NCBI GenBank assembly: GCA_964017045.1
Contig: OZ024808.1
Span: 8,255,284 to 8,319,283, forward strand
DNA: 64,000 bases
Direction: 5' to 3'
Source of the DNA: Omphiscola glabra
Lineage: Eukaryota; Mollusca; Gastropoda; Lymnaeidae
Shown here piece after piece: positions 55,386 to 64,000 of the stretch (the stretch's first letter is position 1; each line of letters begins with the position of its first letter). The position numbers and the translations under genes were made by a program. Under the pieces are notes generated by a model that made no database searches, was not told where the DNA came from, and was given only the letters and a program-made list of their open reading frames with translations.

Positions 55386-56011
55386 ACTTTTTTAAAAATA
55401 TATAAAAAAAACATGACGTTGTATAATGGAATGGCCTCTGTTGATCTGCCACAAAGTTAAGGGCTGAAATATTGTGGCATATAGTGCATGGGGCAACAAA
55501 CTCCCGTTAAAATTTGGTAGACCCTGAATTCAGTTAAATGTCAACGATTCTCAACCACTGGGGTAACTCCCGCCCCCCAGGGCGCCACTTTTTTGTCTTC
55601 TTATGGACAGGATATGGTATTTTCGATCAACTGCAGAACTGGTTTTTCGTGGAGGGGAGCAACATTTTTACTCACCCCGGGCGGTACTACCCTAGCTACT
55701 CCATTGGTGCTACTTATTTGTTTTTATCATTGTCACAACGCCACTCAGCCGGAACGTGTTTAATAATCTGTCATGGTTTGTGTTCCTTTCCCTACAGGTC
55801 AGTACAAAGCTGTGTTACTTGCAACCCCTTAAGCTCATCCATCCGTGAATTCCCCTGCGGCCGGCAGAAGGCAACAACTGAGCTCTAGATAAAGACTTAT
55901 CCCCCCCCCCCCCCAACCCAAACCCGCACATAATCAAACCCCAATACTGAAGGCAAGGTATACCGGCACGTCGCAGGATGGGGACAGAGCTGTAAACATT
56001 TGCAAATAAAA
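55386..56011. other. 5' flank of the TEP-like gene
   Basis: Contains MITE-like debris (cgattctcaaccactggggt at 55542; ctcaccccgggcggtac at 55671) and a C run at 55900-55914. No core promoter element was identified with confidence. Confidence 0.4.
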
Positions 56012-56067
56012 ATGAACGCTCAACTTGTGACGTTTCTCCTGGTAGCAGTCCTACAGTACGGCACAGG
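56012..56067 (+). CDS. TEP-like exon 1: signal peptide
   Basis: ATG at 56012. It encodes MNAQLVTFLLVAVLQYGT plus two bases, with donor CACAGG|GTGAGT. It is a typical short signal-peptide exon. Its last ~20 bases and the donor are repeated five more times downstream. Confidence 0.8.
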
Positions 56068-59000
56068 GTGAGTTGGAGGCTGGAGGCATTGCTAGTAACT
56101 GCAAGTAAAGTATTTTGTTACGTCAGTCCTACAGTACGGCACAGGGTGAGTTGGAGGCTGGAGGCATTGCTAGTAACTGCAAGTAAAGTATTTTGTTACG
56201 TCAGTCCTACAGTACGGCACAGGGTGAGTTGGAGGCTGGGGAGGCATTGCTAGTAACTGCCAGTAAAGTAGGTTTGTTATGTCAGTCCTACAGTACGGCA
56301 CAGCGTGATTTGGAGGCTGGAGGCATTGCTAGTGACTGCCAGTAAAGTAGGTTTGTTATGTCAGTCCTACAGTACGGCACAGGGTGAGTTGGAGGCACTT
56401 TTAGTGACTGCCAGTAAAGTAGGTTTGTTATGTCAGTCCTATAGTACGGCACAGGGTGAGTTGGAGGCATTATTAGTAACTGCCAGTAAAGTACATTTGT
56501 TATGTGCAGAATCAAATAATGTTGGTGACTGCCGCTAAGTTAGTAATGTGTTGTCATGTCAACACGTTAGATCAACCATTGTGTTATGTGTAAAAGTTTG
56601 ATCAACCTTTGTGTTGTGTGTACAAGTACATGTTAGATCAACCCAAATTTTTTAAACTAACGCCCACTATTTCCTCCAAATACCAATTTTTTAAACTAAT
56701 GCCTATTATTTTCCCACAAGAACCAAGTTTTTAAACTAACGCCTACTATTTCCCACTAAGAACCAAGTTTTTAAACTAACGCCTACTATTTCCCACCAAG
56801 AACCAAGTTTTTAAACTAATGCCTACTATTTCCCACCAAGAACCAAGTTTTTCCTGACCGTTCCCAAGATTCCAAGTTATGACGCCAAGTTCACAGCTGT
56901 GGTCACAGCCTTCCAGCACAGCTCTGGCCAGCAGGTGTCTGTACAGTTGGCATACAAGGGATTCGTGGACTCCAGCAAAGTTATAAATTCAAAAACTCTG
57001 GTGTTTGACAGAGGTGATTTTTTTTTAATTTATTGGCACCATGTTGGTACAGCATTTGGGGGAGGGGGGGAGAGACCAAATAAAACAATACTAAGTAAGG
57101 GGCAGTAATTGAATGCAAGAACCCCACAGTGGAAAAAAAACATGCATTTTTGGAAACTGTCTTTATGTTTTAACTTTTTTATTGGAATGAAAAAAAACAT
57201 CTCATTAATGTATGGAAGATGTTACCTAAAATTATTCATTAATTTAGGGAAGATATTATCTAAAAATAATTCATTAATTTATGGAAGATGTTATCTAAAA
57301 ATAATTAATTAATTTATGGAAGATTTTATCTAAAAATAATTCATTAATTTATGGAAGAGGGTTGTTTATTTTAGACCAAAATGGTCAACTTCTCAAAATG
57401 ACCCATGGAACCTGCCTGAGACTAAAACGAGTTATGCACACTTAAGAAAGAGGATTTTCCTTTTTCAAGATTTCTGTTTTAATTTCAATTTGGTTTGAAG
57501 TGAATACATGTTTGTTTGGTTTGTTTTGTTTGTTTGGTTTGGTGTTGTTACTTCAAGTTATGCGGCTATTTTCTTATTTAAATTCTAGTAGTTTTTTTTT
57601 GTGAGGGATGTCATGATATATTTTAGCCTTTCCAGACTTTAACCCTGACTCTATTACTACTTCCTGAAGATGGTACCCAGAATTGGACAGTTATCTTTCC
57701 TTGGGAGTACATGCAGGACCTGAATGAGACGATGGTCACCCTCTCAATGACCAGCGATAAGCAGACAACTGAAAAGGTTCTCACATTTCGACAGTCGTCA
57801 GGGTACATCTTCATACAGACAGACAAACCGGTGTACACCCCCCTGCAGACTGGTATGTATGCAATGGTACAATTTCTTGAATGTACACTAAACTTACATT
57901 TATATTTTAATATTTAGCTTGATGAAAATTTGAAGTAGAATGTCAACAATAATAAAAATCTGCAATTTCAAAACCATAATATCATTTACACAAATCCACA
58001 TTCATACCATTCACACATCAAAATTTACATTCACAAATCCATATTCACATCTCCAAATCCTCAATATCAAGTCCACAATCACAAAGTTCTGATACCATTT
58101 CGGATGTCATTTGTGATAGTTTATTTTAATAAAACTGAAGAATTAAGATTTCAAACATATAGTCCATTCAATTATCTTTCATTTGATACCTCATTTGGTC
58201 TTACAAACCCAACAATAATATTTTTTAATTGTTTTTTAATCCCAACCTCTCAAATCTGGTACCCGTGTACCAATAGCCACTTTGGTTGAATTTCTAGGCT
58301 TTCTGTTTTCTGGAGGGTTCTGACTCCCTCACTATAACCATGATGGTGGACTTTGACCTGCAGACTTACAGGAGCCCTGCCAGTCTTTCAAGATTGTTCA
58401 CTGTGTGTGTGTGGATTAATATCTATACTTTTCTAGTACATATACTATTAAGTTGAAATAAAAATAGAAAAATCAAATAGGCCTATACAGAAATAGAAAC
58501 TATATTAACTTACAGCAAGTGAAAAAGTATGTGTGTAATTAAATTTATTATTTTATTATCACTAGCTTTGATAAAGTTTTTCTTTGTATACCAGTTTTCA
58601 GCCCGTTGTTACGTATTGCTCAACTAAGAGCCAAATTTACAAAACAACAGATTAAATTTGTGAAACCTTATAGCGGTGCATAACAATAGCAAAAAACTAA
58701 GGTGCACAATAACAAATCTTTATGGTATAGCTTTCCTTTTACTTTACTTAAATACTTGTTCTAAACTTCTCTCTCTATTCTTACTGTGAACCTGTCTGTG
58801 GGAGACTGAACCTGTCTGTGGGAGATTGTGAACCTGTCTGTGGGAGACTGTGAACCTGTCTGTGGCAGACTGTGAACCTGTCTGTGGAAGACTTGAAACT
58901 GTGAACCTGTCTGTGTGAGATTGAACCTGTCTGTGGGAGACATAAAACTATGAACCTGTCTGTGGGAGACTTAAAACTATGAACCTGTCTGTGGGAGACT

Positions 59001-62000
59001 TAAAACTATGAACCTGTCTGTGGGAGACTGTGAAGTTGTCTGTGGGAGACTGTGAACCTGTCTGTGGGAGACTTAAACTATGATGAAGATATAAACCTGT
59101 CTGCTGGACATTCATTATGGCTATAAGAAACTTTTCTCAACTCTGACATCACAGAATTATGATATTGACAGCAATTATTTTGTTAACACTAAGAATATTT
59201 TTTTTAAATAAGTTTTTCCAAAACAAATAATACATTCTGCTCTATTGTACACCAGGCACTCTATATTTGTGTTGACACTCTATTTTTGCAATTCACTTTA
59301 TTTGTATCTTACCCTATTTCCCATCAATCGTACAGCAATATTATTGGTGTGCCTATGGTGCCACCCTGGTATTAGTGTGTCTCTTTGTCACCCTGGTAAT
59401 GGTGTGTCTCTGGTGTCCACTATCAATGGTGTCTATGGTGTCACCCAGGTATATGTGTGTGCCTCTTTCACCCTGATATTGATGTGTTTCCAGGGCTGCC
59501 CTAGAATTGTCATCAAGTGTAAATATTGAATAAAATGGATATTGTTGGATGTATGTTGGATCTATGTTGGGTGTATGATGGATTATGTTGGATAATGTTG
59601 ATGTATGCTGGATAATGTTGGATGTATGTTGGATAATGTTGGATGTATGATGGATAATGTTGGATGTATCCAGGTTAATGTTGGATGTATGCTGGTTAAT
59701 GTTGAATAATGTTGGATGTATGATGGATAATGTTGGATAGCAGTTTTTTGTTTAAGGTCAAGGTTTTGTTGTTTGTAAAAAAGAACAACAAAAATAATTG
59801 TGAAACTCAAACATTTTTCAGTGAAGTTCAGAGTAATTGCAGTGGATGAGGAACAAAAGCTGGCCAAATATCACCTTAAGGTGGACATAAGGGTCAGTAC
59901 AATAATATTAAAGAAACAAATAAGATTGTTTGGGGGGGGGGGGGTGGGGGTGTTGGAATTTGTTTTTGATTGTCACCCATTCCCAAAGCAATTTTTAAAA
60001 AAAAACATTTTGGGCTTTGCAACTCTTTGTACTGAGTGTTCCCTTGATATTTAAGAGGCCAAATGTTGTGATGTGGAAATAATTCTTTAACAACAAACTT
60101 TAAAGCAGGGGGCTTAAAACTAAAACTTGTTTGGGGGGTGGGGGGGTCCCAAAAGTCATGCAGGCAGTAATGCTGTATCCTTAACAATCATTCATAGGTC
60201 AAATTAATTGTAAGGACCACAGAGTTCAGCCCATCTATAACTACACTTAAACTATGAACAAAAACCTCAACATTTTGTTTTGGTCAGGATTAAAGATCTG
60301 AGACAAGGTGCTGGCCTATAATTATAACCTCTTAAACATAGTAGTTCTGAGTCCTTTCGGGACATCACCACCGGCTACTGTTTACTTCCTTAACATCTTG
60401 TGTCTTCGTTATCTCAACAGAACAAGGATAATATAACTCTTGACAGGATGAGGTACTCAGCAGATGATGCCTTCAAGGGTCAAGAATTTGAGCTCCCGCG
60501 GGAAACCCCGCTCAGCACTTATTACATTTCCGCAAACTTTGAAGGACTTGTAAGATATTATCATGTGTCTGTTTAGGAACATATTCTTTCTGCCGTGCCC
60601 TGAAACCTAAACTTTTTAATTTACTCGCAAGATAAAAATAAATATTGGCAAAACTCAATATCCTCTTGGAAATTTCATGTCCCAATCTCTGCTATTTGTT
60701 GACTTAATTATAAACTATTTCATGTCCCAATCTCTGCTATTTGTTGACTTAATTATAAACTATTTCATGTCCCAATCTCTGCTATTTGTTGACTTGATTA
60801 TAAACTATTTCATGTCCCAATCTCTGCTATTTGTTGACTTAATTATAAACTATTTCATGTCCCAATCTCTGCTATTTGTTGACTTAATTATTAACTATTT
60901 CATGTCCCAATCTCTGCTATTTGTTAACTTATTTATAACAAATTTCAAAAAAAAAAATTATTTTCCCTCTTATTTATTCACAGGATAATAAATTTAGCCT
61001 GGCTCACAATGTCTCTTTTGAAGTTAGAGAATATGGTAAGCTAGTGTGTTTTGTTTATTGCGGCAATGGTTCCATACCTAGAAACAATTAAGACTCACAT
61101 TCTATGTGGATCATTTTAATTAACTAATTTTTAATAATTTATATTATGAACATTAACACTTTTGATTTAATAAATATACCAAAATGTTACTGAAAAGATT
61201 ATTTTTTCATCAAAATTACAACCACGCTTCAAAATATCAACAATTGAATTCTCATTATCATTTTGCTTTGCACAGTTCCAAAGTCTGACAATAACTTTTA
61301 AACTCATTATAAAAAAAAAAAATGAAGTCTGTTACAAAATACATGTCTGAAATCTCAATTATTTGACTTAATTTGATCTTTTTATATCAATTTTGAAACG
61401 TTATTTTTTTTAATAACGAGTTGACAACTGGGTCTGCACTACCTTGTTACATATTTCACTCAATAAAAATGTGCACAGCCATGTAACAAAGTTAAATATC
61501 ATCCTGTTTATGTTAATGGACACAGCTGATTAATTATTGAACATCAAAAATATATGTGGCCAAGATGTCTTGCTGCTCTAATGTGCATGTTTTCTCAGTC
61601 CTGCCAAGGTTTTACGCGGACCTCCACATCAACTCAAGTGTAATCACCAATGACACAAAAGACATCAAACTGACCATTAAGGCCAAGTAAGTCCTGCATG
61701 GCTTAAGTCTCATAATGGATCATTGGAATTGATTAAAAAAATTGATATCTCATATAAACCAATCATTTTTATTATTTTAATTGAAGGATATGTGGTACAA
61801 ATACATCTTTTGAGCCTTGGCTTAAACTAATGGGTGTGTCATGGATAAATATCTTATGCATTGATTTAGATAATGGATAACTAATACATACATATCATTA
61901 GCATTGTTTTAAATTAAAAATTAAATTATGGATATGGGTAATAAATAAATCATTAGAACTATTTTTGGAAATAGATATGAACTTACGTTTTTATGTGCTT

Positions 62001-64000
62001 AATATGGTATAAAAATACAAGGAAATGACCTAATTACTTTAAAGTGTATTGGAATGCTAAAAAAAACAGTATACACTGATGTGGGTCAATAAAACAGATT
62101 CAAATATAGCAAGCACTTCAAATCTGTTTAGTTTTTATTATTATAATTTTTGGCTGTATTTGTGCTTTAAAAGAAATGAAAACCGTAAAAGTTTTTAAAA
62201 GTTTAAAAGTTCAAAGCCCATGATTCCAGTCAGTCACTATAGCTTATTTAACTTTTTAAACTTAAATTAGATTAAAGTTGTATAACTAGTTTAACAGTCT
62301 CTCACGTTTTACATTACTGACAACATCATGTTAGAAGAGCTTAGAGACAAATGCTTCTCTGTCTTTAGTTTTAACACTGTGACCACATTACTCTATAATT
62401 TACCTGATAACATCAGAGTTTTAATCTGCAACCCCACCCGTGTGTTGGCTGTTTCACTGCCAAAGAAAATAAAGTGAATTTTATTTTTGCCTGGAAGCCA
62501 AATCTAAACCTGCCCTGTTTCATGTCTGTTGTTGTTTTTCTTTACCCTCCCCTTTTCATCCTCTATCTTAATCAGGTTTTGTGACATAACATTTATAAAA
62601 AATTGTTTTTTTCTTTTTGTTTTAAAGGAGAATTTAAATTTTATTCTGATGCTTTTTAACACAATTTATCATAAAATATTTATCTCCTTTTCCCTGGGAA
62701 GAGGATTTAAATTTGAATCTGATACTGTTGAACATAATGATATTTTTGTTTTAAGTTTTTAAGTCAATAATAAGTAATTGACCCTAATAATTAGGGTAAT
62801 CTCACTGAACAAAATAGCTGAAAGTAAAGAAGTCTTTTTAGATCCTTATTATTCTATCGCAGCTGTTAATAATTCCATCACTGACAACTTTTATTTTTCA
62901 CTTTGTGTAAGTTGTATATTTATTTCGTGCACAATTTTATGAGGTTTCAAAGAATTTTGATGGTTGAAACAAAAATTTAAAAAATTATATTGTTCAAAAA
63001 ATTTATAGATTATGTCATTTTGTTGCATAATACAATACCGCTCAGGCCTGAACAGGTTTTTTTATTTTCTTCAACCCAACTGATTTATTAAAATGTTTGC
63101 TGAGTTGGTACTGTATCAGGGAGCCCCAAACAGTTTGTAGCTGTACCAGGACTTTTGCAATTTATGAAAAAAAAATATTTTTTTTAAACTGATGTTTGAG
63201 CTGAAAACACAATTTGTTATCAAAATACAAGAAGTGAAATCATTTTTAAAATTATCTTATACAGAAAAGATGTTTCAATACCCAGTGCAGAAAACAAGTT
63301 ATAATATGCAGCTCTTACAAACTAATCAAACTCATTAGTCCTTGTCCCATTAATGTTTCCTCCACTATCGGCTCTCACAGATATGTCTATGGCCGGCCTG
63401 TGATAGGTAGGGTGGAGATGAAGCTGGGAAGATGGAACTACAACAAAGTTGACCTATTTCCTAATGCCCACTATGTGGAAGAGGTATGGAGTTGAATGAC
63501 ACATGGATGAATCATTAAATTATAAAACAACATGTTGGCATCATTCAATTATAAAACGGTGTCAAAATTAGTAAACATTTTTACTGGCATTTAATGGTAT
63601 TTCATAAGATGCAAATAAGCTGAAACAGAGCGTTTCAAACATTTTAAAAAAAAATTAATATCAATGCTGTATAACTAAGTGATTTAGTGACATCCAAAGT
63701 GGTGAATTACCAATCCACAAAAACTTTAAGATTAAATGTGAAATTAATCAATTGTGAAATTTAAACAAATAAAATAAATTTAGACAAATGTTCATTTATT
63801 TCAATGCTGCACCATCTGAAATGCATAACAGAACAGGCATGGGTCTCTCTCTCTCCCCCCATGTACACAATCCTGAGAACAGGATTAATTTTGAAGTTTG
63901 ATACCCTGTATTTTCAGCTCAGGGATGGAGTGTTAGAGAAGAACATCTCCGTGCGTTCATTGATGCCATATCCCCTTCCTTATGATGATGACCGCCGACT
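56012..64000 (+). CDS. TEP: Thioester-protein / A2M / complement-like gene, first nine exons
   Basis: N-terminal part of a secreted or surface protein of the alpha-2-macroglobulin superfamily (A2M, C3, insect TEPs, CD109), which act as opsonins or protease traps. Exons: 56012-56067, 56841-57013, 57670-57852, 59822-59892, 60421-60549, 60984-61035, 61599-61686, 63381-63483 and 63918->64000. All carry GT..AG borders with phases 2, 1, 1, 0, 0, 1, 2 and 0 joining without a stop. The predicted 312 residues hold a signal peptide, MG1 (FFLTVPKIPSYDAKFTAVV), the MG2 hallmark GYIFIQTDKPVYTPLQT and an MG3 signature KYVYGRPVIGRVEM. The usual PGQ after YTP is PLQ here. The thioester and bait or anaphylatoxin regions lie beyond the window, so the subfamily cannot be decided. 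Confidence 0.88.
56046..56510. repeat. ~78-bp tandem repeat containing the exon 1 donor (TEP intron 1)
   Basis: Six copies of a unit that includes tcctacagtacggcacaggg and tgagttggaggc, i.e. the 3' end of exon 1 plus its donor. Copy 4 has a mutated donor (agcgtgat); copies 5 and 6 are shorter (about 70 bp). Confidence 0.93.
56650..56860. repeat. ~56-bp tandem repeat containing the exon 2 acceptor (TEP intron 1)
   Basis: Four copies of a unit with ctactatttcccaccaagaa and ccaagtttttaaactaa. The last copy is the real acceptor and start of exon 2, after which the text continues as coding sequence. Confidence 0.92.
56841..57013 (+). CDS. TEP-like exon 2: MG1 start
   Basis: Acceptor CCCACCAAG|A and donor GACAGAG|GTGATT. 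It encodes TKFFLTVPKIPSYDAKFTAV through NSKTLVFDR, matching the MG1 beta-strand pattern of the family. The acceptor side is part of a 4-copy tandem repeat. Confidence 0.85.
57190..57360. repeat. ~36-bp AT-rich minisatellite (TEP intron 2)
   Basis: About four copies of attcattaatttatggaaga + tgttatctaaaaata. Confidence 0.9.
57670..57852 (+). CDS. TEP-like exon 3: MG1 end and MG2 hallmark
   Basis: Acceptor CTTCCTGAAG|AT (only this AG restores phase) and donor CAGACTG|GTATGT. Ends SSGYIFIQTDKPVYTPLQT, the most diagnostic motif of the superfamily. N-glycosylation sites NWT and NET. Confidence 0.88.
58785..59090. repeat. ~22-31 bp minisatellite (TEP intron 3)
   Basis: About 13 irregular copies of gaacctgtctgtgggagact. 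Confidence 0.92.
59535..59740. repeat. ~20-bp minisatellite (TEP intron 3)
   Basis: Irregular copies of ttggatgtatgttggataat. Confidence 0.88.
59822..59892 (+). CDS. TEP-like exon 4
   Basis: Acceptor TTTTTCAG|TG and donor AAGG|GTCAGT. It encodes KFRVIAVDEEQKLAKYHLKV, continuing MG2 as in family members (VxFRVxxxD). Confidence 0.85.
60421..60549 (+). CDS. TEP-like exon 5
   Basis: Acceptor CTCAACAG|AAC and donor GGACTT|GTAAGA, 43 codons. It encodes NKDNITLDRMRYSADDAFKG through STYYISANFEGL. Confidence 0.84.
60670..60945. repeat. 45-bp minisatellite, six copies (TEP intron 5)
   Basis: Unit tttcatgtcccaatctctgc + tatttgttgacttaattataaacta. Period 45 opens a 15-residue repeat ORF that is not coding. 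Confidence 0.95.
60984..61035 (+). CDS. TEP-like exon 6
   Basis: Acceptor TTCACAG|GAT and donor TATG|GTAAGC. It encodes DNKFSLAHNVSFEVREY, the end of MG2 (FxVxEYVLP-type motif continued in exon 7). Confidence 0.84.
61599..61686 (+). CDS. TEP-like exon 7
   Basis: Acceptor TTTCTCAG|TC and donor GCCAA|GTAAGT. It encodes LPRFYADLHINSSVITNDTK and DIKLTIKAK. With exon 6 it reads EYVLPRF, conserved in A2M/C3 proteins. Confidence 0.86.
61687..63380 (+). other. TEP intron 7 (1.7 kb)
   Basis: AT-rich, unlike the other introns free of minisatellites or recognisable mobile elements. No ORF of note. Confidence 0.6.
63381..63483 (+). CDS. TEP-like exon 8: MG3
   Basis: Acceptor TCTCACAG|A and donor GAAGAG|GTATGG. 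It encodes YVYGRPVIGRVEMKLGRWNY and then NKVDLFPNAHYVEE; the Y-x-YGxPVxGxV motif is characteristic of MG3 in the superfamily. Confidence 0.87.
63918..64000 (+). CDS. TEP-like exon 9 (partial)
   Basis: Acceptor TATTTTCAG|CTC. It encodes LRDGVLEKNISVRSLMPYPL and then PYDDDRR, open to the window edge. Confidence 0.8.

Overview
The window is eukaryotic genomic DNA with split genes (GT..AG introns), very large introns, non-LTR retrotransposon fragments, hAT-type MITEs and an exceptional load of minisatellites. By my tally about a third of the 64 kb is tandem repeat, in roughly fifty arrays of 8 to 104 bp period. The gene content (a Toll-like receptor and a thioester-protein/alpha-2-macroglobulin family gene), the SPIN-like elements and the overall texture point to an invertebrate, most likely a gastropod mollusc (heterobranch/pulmonate). 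That taxonomic call is inference.

Three multi-exon genes can be assembled by hand with consistent splice phases. (1) Minus strand, 8220 to beyond position 1: a Toll-like receptor with signal peptide, LRR ectodomain, one TM helix and a TIR domain with a canonical RDxGPG box 2. Six exons are visible, and exon 2 holds one in-frame TAA at 6781-6783. (2) Minus strand, 27277 to 19255: a four-exon, 376-codon single-pass membrane protein of unknown function with a short acidic cytoplasmic tail. (3) Plus strand, 56012 to beyond 64000: the first nine exons of a TEP/A2M/complement-like gene (signal peptide, then MG domains with the IQTDKPVY hallmark). A 66-codon hydrophobic ORF at 27831-28031 (minus) is a weak extra candidate. 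Two innate-immunity genes therefore lie at opposite ends of a repeat-rich block. No functional link between them can be shown from sequence.

Layout: 1-8.2 kb TLR gene with LINE RT fragments and minisatellites in its introns; 8.3-19 kb repeats only (a 2.6 kb higher-order 104-bp array, a 5'-truncated LINE, a 1.2 kb 23-bp array, SPIN-like MITEs); 19.2-28 kb the membrane-protein gene, whose introns carry a 1.76 kb 21-bp array, a 0.86 kb 26-bp array and MITEs; 28-56 kb an apparently gene-free stretch of minisatellites, MITEs, a long palindrome and an RT fragment; 56-64 kb the TEP-like gene.

The most interesting recurrent pattern is that several tandem duplications straddle exon-intron junctions and multiply the splice sites. 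This is seen at the TLR exon 2 and exon 3 donors, the membrane-protein exon 2 acceptor, and the TEP exon 1 donor and exon 2 acceptor. A second pattern is minisatellites growing out of, or being interrupted by, hAT MITEs.
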